DNA from: Desulfomicrobium sp. ZS1
GTDB lineage: Bacteria > Desulfobacterota > Desulfovibrionia > Desulfovibrionales > Desulfomicrobiaceae
Assembly (NCBI RefSeq): GCF_024204645.1
Contig: NZ_CP100351.1
Location: 2,692,001 to 2,756,000 of the forward strand
DNA length: 64,000 bases
Direction: 5' to 3'
A program made the position numbers and the translations under genes. This document shows positions 1 to 11,211 of the stretch, piece by piece. The first letter of the stretch is position 1. Every line of letters starts with the position of its first letter. The notes beneath the pieces are model-generated. The model was not told the DNA's origin and made no database searches. It saw only the letters and a list, made by a program, of their open reading frames with translations.

Positions 1-1527
1 CCGCACGTTGAAGCTGCGCCGCGATTCGGAGACCTGGTCCGCCGCGACCATCTTGAAACTGCGGATCAGATCGGAAGCGCGATTCAGGTTCAAAAGACTC
101 ATCTCAAGCCCTTCGCGAGTGGACTCCAGATACTCGGTCAGATCCGAACGCTTCATTTCCCCTTTCGTGAAAAGCGCGTTTAAAATGCGGTTCTTCTCAG
201 CCATGGTCGACGAAGCGGACAGAGCCACACCCACGGGCGTATTGATTTCGTGAGCCACTCCGGCCACCAGTCCGCCCAGGGCCGCGAGCTTCTCAGACAT
301 GACCAGCTGGCCCTGGGCCTGACGAAGGTTCCCCAGGGCGGTCTGCAATTCCTTATTGGCTTTCGCCAATTCGGCGGTGCGACTCGCCACCCGTTCTTCG
401 AGCTCCGTGTTCAGTTGGCAGCATTCATGTTCGGCCCGTCGCCGGTCGAAATCCTGAATTTGGAGACTCTCGGCCATGCGGTCGAACGCGGCGGCAAGCA
501 CCCCAAGTTCGCCCTTGTCATGGTCGAGCATGGTACGCGTGCTCAAATCACCGGTACCAAGGCGATCAGCCGCTGCCATCAGCCGCTCCAGACGACGCAT
601 TATAGTCAGATTCCCCACGAACCAGGCGGTGGCCACAGCCAGGACCGCAGCCAGCACAAGCAAAACCATGTCACGCACCAGCGCCCGCCTCGCCTCAGCC
701 AGGGCCAGATCCTCGGGCTGCCCAAGGCGGATCATGAGCGGCGGCGAATGGGCATCCTCGAACTGCACGCGCTTGAAACCGTAGAGCCGCCGCACCCCGT
801 CAACACCCTTATCCAGAAAAGTGCCCTGGTCCGCGCCCGCCGACATCTTCTCTATCATATAAGGCAAATCGGGCACCCAGGTGTATTTCTCGGTTTCCGG
901 AAACCGGGTCAGGCGGATGCCTTCGGCGTCGGTCAGAGTGAAAACAGAACCTTCGGGCAAGTGGGCGGCGGCGAATATGCGCCCGAAGTAGTTCAGGTCA
1001 AACAAGGCCACCAGCACTCCGCGCAGCCCTCCCTCCCGATCCATGACCGGCTGGGCGAATTCCATGACCACGCTTCGGACGCCTTGGCGCAGGTGATACA
1101 TGCCCGTCACAAAGCGCATGCCCTGTTTGGCGTCCTGAAAATAGACCTCGCCTGCGATGGAGGAAAAGGAATCCACCGGAGAGACCGCCACAATGCGACC
1201 GGCAGGATCGGACAAGACCAAGGCAACGTAGGCTTCATTGCGGGTCAGCATCTCCTCCAGCAAAAGCTGCGATCCCAGGGGATCGAGGGTCTGGATCTCA
1301 TGCGCCTTGGCCAGGGTGGCCAGCAACAAGCGGGCGTTCTCGACAACCTGTTCGTGATGCGAAGCCATGCCGTGAATCTGACGCAAGGCCGCCTCTTCGG
1401 CATCGACGATCATGTGTTCCCGGAGCGAGTAGCCCGAGCACAGCATGATCCCAAGAGCCGGGAGCATCGCCAAAAGTACGAGAAAGACAAGAATCGCGCG
1501 GATGGAAGAGAAAAACGAAAATCGCAT
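1..1527 (-). CDS. Cache-HAMP sensor histidine kinase, C-terminus cut by window edge
   Basis: Open frame of 509 codons running off the left edge. The ATG follows a GGAGG ribosome-binding site. An N-terminal membrane segment (about residues 8-28) is followed by a roughly 250-residue extracytoplasmic region like a Cache sensor, a second membrane segment (about 287-305), a HAMP-like linker, a coiled-coil stretch and a HisKA dimerisation domain. The H-box reads [10 protein letters not shown] with the phospho-accepting His at about residue 426. The ATPase domain lies outside the window. H-boxes of the form HEINTPVG are typical of kinases of the HisKA_3/NtrB-like group that sense extracellular ligands. 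It lies downstream of the Na/Pi transporter in the same direction, separated by a hairpin, so co-transcription is possible but not shown. The ligand is unknown. Confidence 0.85.
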   Translation of the reverse strand, partial: MRFSFFSSIRAILVFLVLLAMLPALGIMLCSGYSLREHMIVDAEEAALRQIHGMASHHEQVVENARLLLATLAKAHEIQTLDPLGSQLLLEEMLTRNEAYVALVLSDPAGRIVAVSPVDSFSSIAGEVYFQDAKQGMRFVTGMYHLRQGVRSVVMEFAQPVMDREGGLRGVLVALFDLNYFGRIFAAAHLPEGSVFTLTDAEGIRLTRFPETEKYTWVPDLPYMIEKMSAGADQGTFLDKGVDGVRRLYGFKRVQFEDAHSPPLMIRLGQPEDLALAEARRALVRDMVLLVLAAVLAVATAWFVGNLTIMRRLERLMAAADRLGTGDLSTRTMLDHDKGELGVLAAAFDRMAESLQIQDFDRRRAEHECCQLNTELEERVASRTAELAKANKELQTALGNLRQAQGQLVMSEKLAALGGLVAGVAHEINTPVGVALSASSTMAEKNRILNALFTKGEMKRSDLTEYLESTREGLEMSLLNLNRASDLIRSFKMVAADQVSESRRSFNVR

Positions 1528-1608
1528 ATTTCCTCCGGCAAGCGGAAAAAGCTCAAAAAGTATGTTGCTTTTATCAGAGGAATAACGGCGCAGGGCGATG
1601 GAAGCAAG

Positions 1609-1643
1609 AAGTTCCCGCAAGATTGTACATCTTGCGGGAACTT
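1609..1643 (-). other. Perfect 15-bp hairpin between transporter and kinase genes
   Basis: Arms 1609-1623 and 1629-1643 are perfect complements (AAGTTCCCGCAAGAT and its reverse complement) with a 5-nt loop. It lies 30 bases after the transporter stop codon and about 80 bases before the kinase start. No T-run follows on either strand, so it is not a classical intrinsic terminator. It may attenuate read-through or protect the 3' end of the transporter mRNA. Confidence 0.7.
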
Positions 1644-1672
1644 GGGAGGGGCGTACAAAGAGTCGAAACGGT

Positions 1673-3343
1673 CTAGTGCTCGGAGGTCACGGAGCGGGCG
1701 ATGGAATAGCAATAATCGCCAATTTTTTCGAGCCGTGCCAGTAGGTTGATAAAAGTCAAGCCGCCTTCGATCCCGCATTTGCCGATCTTGAGCCGCTCGA
1801 TGTGGGCTTCACGCATGGACTCGCGCATGGCGTCGATGGTCCGCTCGGCCGCCTCGGCCCGTTCCATGAAATGTTCCGGCTGCCTGATCAGGGCATCGCT
1901 GATCATTTTCAGAAATTCATCGACCTTGGCGGCGATGATAAACAGATCGCGCATGGCGACTTCATTGAATTTGAGTTCCTTGTCGACAATGTCTTCGCAC
2001 AGCAGCCCAAACGCCTCCACGGCATCACCGATACGCTCAAGATTGTTGACGACGCGCATCTGCTCGGCGATGTCGTTGGACGTTTCTTCGTTGATCTCGC
2101 TTTGCATGGTCTTGGCCAGGAAGGTAGAGATGGCCCGGTGCATGGCGTTGACCTGGTCCTCGAAACGCTGGCGCTGGCGGATGGTGCGGTGATCCCGCGT
2201 CTCCAGGCATTCCAGGGCGTTGTTGTACGCCGCCTGCACGGTCAGGGACATGCGGTGGATTTCGCCGCGAACCTGAGCCAGGGCCGCAACAGGGTTGTCT
2301 TCAACGTGCTGATCAAAGACCGGTTGACGGAAGAGAGAGTCTCCCGTGGTCTTGTCACTAGGGGAAAGCAAGGTGCCTACCCTCACCAACACGGGCAAAA
2401 AGATCAGAAAAACGAAGGCGTTGGTCAAATTGAAAAGCGTGTGACCGTTGGCCAGATAGCGGCCTATATGCGGGTATTCCTGTCCCACATGCACATCCCA
2501 GGGCGGAACGCCCATGAGTTGGGTGAGCCATTCAACCCCCTGCAAGAACCAGGGGAATATGAGCAGCATGATCACCACTCCAAGCACATTGAACATGGTG
2601 TTGGACCGCGCCGCCCGATGGGCATCGATATTGGTCGATCCGATGGTGGCCAACTCGGCGGTGATGGTGGTGCCGATGTTTTCGCCCAGCACCAGGGCCA
2701 TGGCCGAGGGAAAGTCGAGCAGTCCTTGGGTGGCCAGGGCCATGGTCAGGCCCACCGTGGCCGAGGAGGACTGCAAGATCATGGTCAGTCCGCAGCCCGT
2801 GGCCACGCAAAGAAGTATCCCGCCTAAAGAGGAGGCGTTGAACTTGGTGAAAAAGGCGATGAACTCAGGCTCCAGGCGCAGGGGCTTGAGGCCCTCGCCC
2901 ATGACCGTCATGCCGAAAAAAAGCAGGCCGAAACCGAGGATGACTTCACCGAGATAGCGGTATTTCTTGCGCGTGGAAAAATACTTGAGGGGCACGCCGA
3001 GGGCAATGGCCGGCAGGGCTAGGGCGGAAAGCTTGAAAGCGATGAGCTGGGCGGTCATGGTCGTGCCCACGTTGCAGCCCAGCATCACGCCCACGGCCTG
3101 GGTCAGGGACATGAGCCCCGCCGACACGAAGCTGATGAGCATGACCGTGGTGGCCGAGGATGACTGCACCAGGGCGGTGACGGCCGCGCCCGTGGCGAAG
3201 CCCACCACCCTGTTGTCGGACACGGCCTTGAGGACGTTGCGTATCCTGTTACCGGCGGCCATCTGCAGGCCCTCGGTCATAAGCTTCATCCCGAGGATGA
3301 AAATGCCGAGTCCTCCAAGGGTCTGGATCAAAATATTGAACAT
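1673..3343 (-). CDS. Na/Pi cotransporter family protein with C-terminal PhoU domain
   Basis: A 556-residue inner-membrane protein of the NptA/YjbB family, expected to move phosphate with sodium. Two inverted transport repeats each carry the hallmark QSSSAT motif (about residues 60-66 and 191-196). After about eight hydrophobic segments the last 200 residues are helical and PhoU-like. The start [18 protein letters not shown] is the usual family N-terminus. There is no clear Shine-Dalgarno sequence in front of it, and a good Pho box lies only 21 bases upstream, so the mRNA may have a very short or no leader. PhoU fusion and Pho box together suggest phosphate-starvation control. Direction (uptake or efflux) cannot be told from sequence. 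Confidence 0.9.
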   Translation of the reverse strand: MFNILIQTLGGLGIFILGMKLMTEGLQMAAGNRIRNVLKAVSDNRVVGFATGAAVTALVQSSSATTVMLISFVSAGLMSLTQAVGVMLGCNVGTTMTAQLIAFKLSALALPAIALGVPLKYFSTRKKYRYLGEVILGFGLLFFGMTVMGEGLKPLRLEPEFIAFFTKFNASSLGGILLCVATGCGLTMILQSSSATVGLTMALATQGLLDFPSAMALVLGENIGTTITAELATIGSTNIDAHRAARSNTMFNVLGVVIMLLIFPWFLQGVEWLTQLMGVPPWDVHVGQEYPHIGRYLANGHTLFNLTNAFVFLIFLPVLVRVGTLLSPSDKTTGDSLFRQPVFDQHVEDNPVAALAQVRGEIHRMSLTVQAAYNNALECLETRDHRTIRQRQRFEDQVNAMHRAISTFLAKTMQSEINEETSNDIAEQMRVVNNLERIGDAVEAFGLLCEDIVDKELKFNEVAMRDLFIIAAKVDEFLKMISDALIRQPEHFMERAEAAERTIDAMRESMREAHIERLKIGKCGIEGGLTFINLLARLEKIGDYCYSIARSVTSEH

Positions 3344-3364
3344 AAGTTATCCATAAGGGTGTTT

Positions 3365-3382
3365 GTGACAGTTGTATGACAA
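3365..3382 (-). promoter_or_regulatory. Pho box in front of the Na/Pi transporter
   Basis: Read on the minus strand the site is TTGTCATACAACTGTCAC, two 7-bp direct half-sites (TTGTCAT, CTGTCAC) separated by 4 bp. It is very close to the classical PhoB consensus of two CTGTCAT-like halves 11 bp apart, and points toward the transporter. Its 3' end is only 21 bases from the ATG, leaving little room for a leader. Confidence 0.75.
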
Positions 3383-3454
3383 AGACGCTAAACCCGCACC
3401 TCTTTAGAGTATCTTTGGCGTTAAGAAAAGTTTTTTTACGATTCGGAAACAAAG

Positions 3455-3472
3455 CTGTCACACAACGGTAAC
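3455..3472 (+). promoter_or_regulatory. Second, weaker Pho-like box facing ppsA
   Basis: CTGTCACACAACGGTAAC has one good half-site (CTGTCAC) and one degenerate half (CGGTAAC) at the 11-bp Pho spacing, on the plus strand. TATTCT at 3481-3486 could act as a -10. It lies in the AT-rich divergent gap (3344-3657) about 185 bp before ppsA. The rest of that gap shows no gene. Confidence 0.35.
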
Positions 3473-3657
3473 AATCAAATTATTCTCTTTTATTTTCATA
3501 CAATATGTCCAAAAAACAGGAATAAAGCCCTAACGTCCACTCTTCGTGAAACACGTTTGCCTGACCAAAAGCACATCCCGAGTTGCACAATTCGCCTAGC
3601 CGTGAGATGAAAAAAAAGACGCGACCAAACCCCTTTTGTACCCCAAGGAGGACTGCC

Positions 3658-6069
<2,412 letters not shown>

Positions 6070-6076
6070 ACATCCC

Positions 6077-6116
6077 AGAGCCGGTCACGTCAGCCGTGAC
6101 CGGCTCTGACTTTTTG
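6077..6116 (+). terminator. Intrinsic terminator of ppsA
   Basis: A perfect 13-bp stem (AGAGCCGGTCACG, 6077-6089, with 6095-6107) and 5-nt loop are followed by GACTTTTTG, 8 bases after the ppsA stop codon. Confidence 0.9.
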
Positions 6117-6448
6117 CTCCGCGAAGCGCGCTTTTTCGATCATGCGCGCACGTCTCTTTTATATCGAAAATGAACCACCCAATCGGGTATTCACCCATAC
6201 CCGAAACACAACCCCCGCATCCCCTTGATCAGAAAGATCTTACATGATCTATAGTGCCAATCCTGCGACCACGAAAAGCTTCGTCTAAATCATTACAAAT
6301 TTTTGCATATTGCAAGATATGGTTCTTTTTCTAAAAGAACTGTTTTGTCTTTGACTTTTTTTTGAACGCACCAATTGCATACTGTAATTCTGGAATCAAT
6401 TTATCTTGTCATAGTTCAGAAATAAACGGTCGCGGAAAAGGAGATCAA
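6117..6448 (+). promoter_or_regulatory. AT-rich leader of the ablA operon with two perfect dyads
   Basis: This 332-bp gap is clearly richer in A+T than the flanking genes. It holds two perfect dyads: TTGCA-TAT-TGCAA at 6303-6315 and GTTCTTTT-TCT-AAAAGAAC at 6322-6340. Possible promoter elements follow (TTGACT at 6351-6356, TTGAAC at 6362-6367, TGTAAT at 6383-6388), but none gives an ideal spacing. The dyads are candidate operators for a regulator of the osmolyte operon. No gene is seen. Confidence 0.4.
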
Positions 6449-7762
6449 ATGCACATATATTCTGAAAACCAGCGGCGGCTGGCAAAAATCATCGCGGAGG
6501 ACGCCACCCGTTCCAACTGGACGGATTGGAAGTGGCACGTCCGCAACAGCATCAAAAGCATCGAGGGAGTCGAGCGTCTGCTTGGCATCGAATTTAGCGA
6601 GAAGGAGCGCAAAGCGCTGAGGAACACCACGGAAAAATTTCCCATGGCCATCACGCCGTATTATCTGTCCCTCATCGATCCCATCGACTATCGCAACGAC
6701 CCCGTGTTCATGCAGGCCTTTCCCTCGACCGACGAATTGCGCATCGAAAGCCACGACATGAGCGACCCTCTGCACGAGGACAAGGATTCCCCCGTGCCCG
6801 GCCTGACCCACCGCTATCCGGACAGGGTGCTGCTGCATGTCAGCAACACCTGCGCCATGTACTGCCGCCACTGCACCCGCAAGCGCAAGGTCGGCGACCG
6901 TGATTCCATCCCCAGCCGCGACGACCTGCGCCAGGGCATCGAATATATCCGCAGCACTCCGCAGGTGCGCGATGTGCTCCTGTCCGGAGGCGACCCCTTC
7001 CTGCTCTCGGACGACATGCTTGATTGGCTGTTGACCGAGATCGGCGGCATCGAGCACGTGGAGGTCGTGCGCATCGGCACGCGCACCCCGGTGGTTCTGC
7101 CGTACCGCATCACCGACGGGTTGGTCGAGATGCTCAAAAAGCATCATCCGCTCTGGATCAACACGCATTTCAACCATCCGGCGGAGATCACGGCCTCGTC
7201 CAAGCAGGCCCTGGCCAAGCTGGCCAACGCGGGCATCCCGCTTGGCAACCAGAGCGTGCTCCTGGCCGGGGTGAACGACTGCCCGCGCCTGATCAAGGTT
7301 CTCAATCACAAGCTGGTCCGCAACCGGGTCCGCCCCTATTACCTGTACCAGTGTGACCTGTCCGAGGGCCTGACTCATTTCCGCACGCCCATCGGCAAGG
7401 GCATCGAGATCCTGGAGAGCCTGCGCGGCCACACCAGCGGCTTCTCCATCCCGACGTATGTGGTCGATGCTCCGGGCGGCGGCGGCAAGATTCCGCTCAT
7501 GCCCAACTACATCATCTCGTGGACCGCGAACAAGGTCGTGCTGCGCAACTACGAGGGCGTCATCACCACCTACCACGAGCCGGCCCATTACGAGCCGACG
7601 TACTGCGACCGCGAATGCACGACCTGCAACCTGCAGCTGCGCGAGGCCGACGCCGAAGAAAAGGCCATCGGCATCGAAAGCCTGCTGGCCGACTGGGACG
7701 ACACCCAGAGCCTGACCCCCGAAGAGAACGAACGCATAGGGAGGCGCACCGATGCAGCCTGA
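6449..7762 (+). CDS. ablA: Lysine 2,3-aminomutase (N-acetyl-beta-lysine pathway)
   Basis: A 437-residue radical-SAM/PLP enzyme converting L-lysine to L-beta-lysine. The radical-SAM cluster motif CAMYCRHC places Cys at about residues 135, 139 and 142. The PLP lysine is in PGGGGKIP near residue 347. A C-terminal CDRECTTC segment matches the zinc-binding tail of the family. The ATG at 6449 has AAAAGGAG just upstream; a longer frame from TTG 6362 lacks a ribosome-binding site. The stop overlaps the next gene by 11 bases, and that gene is the matching acetyltransferase, so the product is most likely the osmolyte N-epsilon-acetyl-beta-lysine rather than lysine catabolism intermediates. Confidence 0.93.
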   Translation: MHIYSENQRRLAKIIAEDATRSNWTDWKWHVRNSIKSIEGVERLLGIEFSEKERKALRNTTEKFPMAITPYYLSLIDPIDYRNDPVFMQAFPSTDELRIESHDMSDPLHEDKDSPVPGLTHRYPDRVLLHVSNTCAMYCRHCTRKRKVGDRDSIPSRDDLRQGIEYIRSTPQVRDVLLSGGDPFLLSDDMLDWLLTEIGGIEHVEVVRIGTRTPVVLPYRITDGLVEMLKKHHPLWINTHFNHPAEITASSKQALAKLANAGIPLGNQSVLLAGVNDCPRLIKVLNHKLVRNRVRPYYLYQCDLSEGLTHFRTPIGKGIEILESLRGHTSGFSIPTYVVDAPGGGGKIPLMPNYIISWTANKVVLRNYEGVITTYHEPAHYEPTYCDRECTTCNLQLREADAEEKAIGIESLLADWDDTQSLTPEENERIGRRTDAA

Positions 7763-8609
7763 CAGCATGATCCGCATGACAGGGGCGCTGCTCCAGCATG
7801 GGCCGGCCAGCGACCGTGTCTATCTGATGAAGCTGGCTTCCCCGGACGTGCCGCGCATCATCCGCTTCATGGAGCAGCTTGCTTCGACCAACGGCTACTC
7901 CAAGCTTTTCGCCAAGGTTCCGGGGCAGGCCGAGGGCTGGTTCAGGGCCCAGGGCTTCAAGGTGGAGGCCAGGGTTCCGGGCATGTTCAACGGCAACCAG
8001 GACGGCTGCTTCATGGCCAAATATCCGAAGCGGGAGCGCTCGATCATAAGCAGCCCTAAGCTGGTGCAAGAAGTGCTGAGTACGGCCCGGGAGCAAAGCG
8101 TGCACAGCGGGCGAAGCCTGCCCAAAGAGTGGAAGACAGTCACAATGAAGCCGGAGGATGCGCAATCCATGGCGGAGCTCTACCGCCAGGTCTTCGAGAC
8201 CTACCCCTTTCCCATCCACGACCCGGAGTATTTGCGCTCGACGATGGATTCGCACGTGCGCTACTTCGGGATTCGCGACGACGCGGGTCGCTTGACAGCC
8301 CTGGCCTCGGCTGAAATGGATTGTTCGGCCGGCAACGTGGAAATGACGGACTTCGCCACGCTCGAGGACTGTCGCGGCAAGGGTCTGGCCAGCATCCTCC
8401 TGGCCCATATGGAAAAAGCGATGGCCAAGGCAGGAATCGACACCGCCTATACCATTGCCAGGGCCCACGCCACCGGCATGAACATCGTTTTCGCCAGGCA
8501 GGGATACGCCTTTGCCGGCACCCTGCCCAACAACACCCAGATCAAAGGCGATCTTGAGAGCATGAATGTCTGGTATAAACCCCTTAATGCCTGCAATAAA
8601 ACGTTTTGA
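7752..8609 (+). CDS. ablB: Beta-lysine N-acetyltransferase
   Basis: A 285-residue protein of the AblB type. The N-terminal half is specific to the family and the C-terminal half (about 130-285) is a GNAT fold, with the acetyl-CoA loop near [14 protein letters not shown]. Overlap with ablA by 11 bases implies translational coupling. With ablA it makes N-epsilon-acetyl-beta-lysine, a compatible solute first described in methanogens and also found in some bacteria. The annotation depends strongly on context, but the N-terminal region also fits the family. Confidence 0.88.
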   Translation: MQPDSMIRMTGALLQHGPASDRVYLMKLASPDVPRIIRFMEQLASTNGYSKLFAKVPGQAEGWFRAQGFKVEARVPGMFNGNQDGCFMAKYPKRERSIISSPKLVQEVLSTAREQSVHSGRSLPKEWKTVTMKPEDAQSMAELYRQVFETYPFPIHDPEYLRSTMDSHVRYFGIRDDAGRLTALASAEMDCSAGNVEMTDFATLEDCRGKGLASILLAHMEKAMAKAGIDTAYTIARAHATGMNIVFARQGYAFAGTLPNNTQIKGDLESMNVWYKPLNACNKTF

Positions 8610-9453
8610 TCTGGCCTACTCCATCCGCTGGAATCTTTTTCTGATCACCAGCGGAGCGCTCCTGTGCGCCTTCGCCATGAAAAGCATCGCCGTGCCCCAA
8701 CAGTTCATCCCCGGCGGCTTTTTCGGCGTGGGCGCGCTCATATATTACAAAACGGGCTTGCTGACTCCGGGCATCCTCTTTTTCCTGATCAACCTGCCCG
8801 CTTTTATTCTGGGCTGGTACAAGCTCAGCCCCCGCTTCGTGCTCTACAGCCTTTACGGCATGGTGGTCATGACCGTGGCCTTCGAGGTCATGGACATAAA
8901 CGTTGTAATTCATAACCAATTCTACGCGGCCGTGGCCTGCGGCGTGCTGAACGGGCTTGGCGGCGGGCTCATCCTGCGCTCTCTGGGATCGGGAGGAGGC
9001 CTGGACATCATCGCGGTCTATCTCTTCCAGACGTACAATATCGGCGTGGGCAAGGTCTATTTCGGATTCAACCTTGCCCTTTTCCTCCTGTGCCTGACAA
9101 TCATGCCCGCCGATCTGGTCATCGTATCCCTCATTCTGGTCTTCATCTCATCGGCCATGGTCGAACAGACCCTGGCGCTTTTTTCGCAACGCAAGGTCGT
9201 CTTCATCATCTCCGATCATTCCGAAGCCATCAGCCAGACCATCCTCGACTCCATGAAGCAGAGCGCGACCTTCCTCAAAGGCATGGGCGCGTTCAGCAAG
9301 CGCGAAAAAAACGTGCTCATGACCGTGGTCAACAACATCCAGCTCAAAAAACTCGAAGAAATCACCTTCACCCACGACCCGCAGGCCCTCTTCATCGTGG
9401 AGAACACCTTCACGGTGCTGGGATCGAGCTTTTCCAAGCGCAAGATCTACTGA
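8566..9453 (+). CDS. YitT family membrane protein (DUF161/DUF2179)
   Basis: A 295-residue protein with about five N-terminal transmembrane helices (YitT region, with the glycine-rich GLGGGLILRSLGSGGGLDI segment typical of the family) and a cytoplasmic DUF2179 domain from about residue 205. The frame opens at ATG 8566, inside ablB; ATG 8587 is an alternative, and neither has a strong ribosome-binding site, so coupling to ablB is likely. Function of the family is unknown. Placement as third gene of the ablAB operon suggests, by inference only, a role in solute movement or osmotic response. Confidence 0.85.
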   Translation: MSGINPLMPAIKRFDLAYSIRWNLFLITSGALLCAFAMKSIAVPQQFIPGGFFGVGALIYYKTGLLTPGILFFLINLPAFILGWYKLSPRFVLYSLYGMVVMTVAFEVMDINVVIHNQFYAAVACGVLNGLGGGLILRSLGSGGGLDIIAVYLFQTYNIGVGKVYFGFNLALFLLCLTIMPADLVIVSLILVFISSAMVEQTLALFSQRKVVFIISDHSEAISQTILDSMKQSATFLKGMGAFSKREKNVLMTVVNNIQLKKLEEITFTHDPQALFIVENTFTVLGSSFSKRKIY

Positions 9454-9968
9454 CGCTCGAATCGTTTCATACAACCGCTTTCAAATCGAATTTCCACACT
9501 GAAGAACCCTTCGATCACGCGCATCAAACCATCACCCCCATTTCCACACCACTCCAGCGGGCCGGACTTAGCCAGACAAGGGTTGCCGACTGTCTGACTG
9601 AGCCAGGCTTGCGGTCGCACGGGAACTACCTGCCATTTCCAACCCCCTCCCACATCGCCTCAAGCGTGTCGGCGGGGTCCGGGCAAGGGTTGTCGGTTGT
9701 CTGACTGAGCCGGGCATCGTTTGCTTCCCGGCCGTTTGCCGTACGAAACGCGGCAGAATGCCCGAACCTCAAGGTCGGGAAGCATTACGAGGCCCGCGAA
9801 GGAGTTCCGGCAGCCCTTGTCCGGACCCCGCCGACACGCGCTGTCACGCAGAAAAAGATAAAGAGGCAACCACCCCGCCCTTCGGGCAACCCTTGTCCGG
9901 CCAAGCCCGGCTCGCGGCCGCACGGGAACTGCCTGCCGACAAATCCAACCAGCTCGAACAGTTAACAG
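9454..9968. repeat. Gene-free region with nested inverted and direct repeats
   Basis: No convincing gene in 515 bp. Outer inverted arms 9561-9587 and 9885-9911 match at 24 of 27 bases. Inner inverted arms 9664-9689 and 9814-9839 match at 25 of 26. There are also two direct repeats: 9577-9608 with 9684-9715 (28 of 32) and 9607-9634 with 9910-9937 (25 of 28). All differences between copies that I checked are transitions. The region could fold into a large hairpin. It may be a non-autonomous repeat element or a structured RNA. An 87-codon minus-strand frame across it looks like a by-product. Confidence 0.65.
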
Positions 9969-10658
9969 TCACCCAGCGGCCCTGACATCGCCACGCATGC
10001 CTGAAACCCAGGACAGGATGTGGTCGCGGCCCTTGACAAAAGCCCGCACCACCCTCGGATCGTACATTTTCCCGGATTGGGACATGATCTCGGCCTCGGC
10101 GTCTTCAAACGTCATGGCGCTCTTGTACGGACGCTCCTGCATCATGGCCGAAAGGCTGTCGGCGACGGCCAGAATCCGGGCTCCTATGGGAATATCGTAT
10201 CCGCTCAACCCGTCCGGATAGCCCGATCCATCGTAACGTTCGTGATGATGGCGGATCATGCGCGCCACTCCGCTCTGGCCGTTCAAGGCCTTGACCGGTT
10301 GCACGATGGCCTCTCCGATGGCCGGATGCCGTTTGATGACTTCAAATTCCTCCTGCGTCAGAGGCCCGGCCTTCTGCAAGATGGCGTCGGGGATGCCGAT
10401 CTTGCCTATGTCGTGCAGATGCCCGGCCAGATGGACAATTTCGGCCTGGGCGGGCGTGAAGCCCATAATCAGGGCCAGTATCTGGCTGACCACCGCCACC
10501 TCCTCGGAGTGGGCGCAGGTCCAAGCATCTTTGGCATCCACGGCCCGCCCCAGGGATTCGGCCAACTGATGCAGGGTCAACGCCAACGGGGCGCAGGGGT
10601 CGGCCTTGGCCGCAAAAGACTCCGCCTGACAAAACAGGCATCCGGAACTATTCAACAT
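9969..10658 (-). CDS. HD-GYP domain cyclic-di-GMP phosphodiesterase-like protein
   Basis: A 229-residue, apparently soluble HD-GYP protein. It has HLHDIGKIGIPD (HD pair near residues 82-83), HPAIGEAIV, HHHERYDGSGYPDGL with the GYP signature, and ILAVADSLSAMM, so the metal ligands for c-di-GMP hydrolysis are present. No receiver or membrane sensor is attached; only a short N-terminus with a CLFC pair. The ATG at 10658 is preferred because AAGGA sits 5 bases upstream; the open frame extends further without support. It follows a 15-codon ORF and a small protein gene in the same direction. A roughly 30-bp gap separates it from the repeat region downstream. Confidence 0.88.
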   Translation of the reverse strand: MLNSSGCLFCQAESFAAKADPCAPLALTLHQLAESLGRAVDAKDAWTCAHSEEVAVVSQILALIMGFTPAQAEIVHLAGHLHDIGKIGIPDAILQKAGPLTQEEFEVIKRHPAIGEAIVQPVKALNGQSGVARMIRHHHERYDGSGYPDGLSGYDIPIGARILAVADSLSAMMQERPYKSAMTFEDAEAEIMSQSGKMYDPRVVRAFVKGRDHILSWVSGMRGDVRAAG

Positions 10659-10671
10659 ATGATTCCTTACA

Positions 10672-10719
10672 TCACAAAGATGATTCCACGCGCAACGATT
10701 CATTTCCCTGGAGATACAT
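10672..10719 (-). CDS. 15-codon ORF with strong ribosome-binding site before the HD-GYP gene
   Basis: ATG at 10719 follows TAAGGAGGAG, the strongest ribosome-binding site in this stretch. The frame encodes MYLQGNESLRVESSL and stops 13 bases before the HD-GYP start. It may be a leader peptide that couples translation from the upstream small gene to the phosphodiesterase. It could also be a chance frame behind a misread signal. Confidence 0.35.
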   Translation of the reverse strand: MYLQGNESLRVESSL

Positions 10720-10728
10720 AACTCCTCC

Positions 10729-10947
10729 TTACCCCTGTACTTTCCGGTGCTTTTCCACGGCATCGCGGCGCTTGCGCTCGTCTTGGCGGGAACCCGCCCC
10801 ATCGCTATTTTCAAGGATTTGCGCGTCCTTGATGCCCGTCTTCTTGACCCACGACCTTGACCCCATCACGCCGCTCGAGTTCTTGCGCAACCGGTGCATT
10901 TCCTGAATTGAAAACAATTCCGATCCGTTATCCAGCTTGAAACACAT
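10729..10947 (-). CDS. Small hypothetical protein (72 residues)
   Basis: MCFKLDNGSELFSIQEMHRL is the start of a 72-residue, charged protein with no membrane segment or motif I recognise. GGAGG lies 4 bases before the ATG. An upstream in-frame start at 11031 exists but has no ribosome-binding site. The last third is rich in Arg, Lys, Asp and Glu and probably helical. It heads a likely three-frame operon with the 15-codon ORF and the HD-GYP gene, so a link to c-di-GMP signalling is an inference from position only. Confidence 0.55.
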   Translation of the reverse strand: MCFKLDNGSELFSIQEMHRLRKNSSGVMGSRSWVKKTGIKDAQILENSDGAGSRQDERKRRDAVEKHRKVQG

Positions 10948-11073
10948 ATATCCTCCACGATTTCGATTGATCTTCATTGTCCCCATGAACGCGACACAAG
11001 ACTCCCATTCATCTTTCTCGGCCTTGAACATCGCGCCGCGTCATGTCTCGAAAGATCGGCAGCGGCGGCGGGC

Positions 11074-11101
11074 AATTTTATTAGACAAGTCTAATAAAAT
11101 T
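11074..11101. promoter_or_regulatory. Perfect 13-bp dyad containing TTAGAC-AA-GTCTAA
   Basis: Arms 11074-11086 and 11089-11101 are perfect complements separated by 2 bases; the core is TTAGACAAGTCTAA. It lies 127 bp upstream of the small protein/HD-GYP operon in an AT-rich stretch. Its shape is that of an operator for a dimeric regulator (for example DtxR/MntR, TetR or MarR type). The regulator is not identified. Confidence 0.5.
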
Positions 11102-11197
11102 TATGCGCAACACCCTGTCGCCGCACACCGTCCCCCTAAAGCACACGCAAACAGCCGAACAACCCCATCATCAGTTTCGCCTCACAATAAATTGTTG

Positions 11198-11211
11198 TTA
11201 GACATGTCTAA
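11198..11211. promoter_or_regulatory. Second dyad TTAGAC-AT-GTCTAA
   Basis: A perfect 14-bp palindrome with the same core as the dyad at 11074-11101, 117 bp away. Two identical half-site pairs in one gene-free gap support a shared DNA-binding protein. Confidence 0.5.

Noticed and set aside
250-1749. 499-codon plus-strand frame
   Set aside because: It lies opposite the sensor kinase, whose minus-strand frame has a ribosome-binding site and recognisable domains. The plus-strand translation has no family features.
9660-9923. 87-codon minus-strand frame over the nested repeats
   Set aside because: Spans both arms of the inner inverted repeat and shows no family or ribosome-binding site; likely a by-product of the repeat element.
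9561-9937. Diversity-generating retroelement template/variable repeats
   Set aside because: No reverse transcriptase gene is near, and differences include both purine and pyrimidine transitions rather than adenine-only changes.
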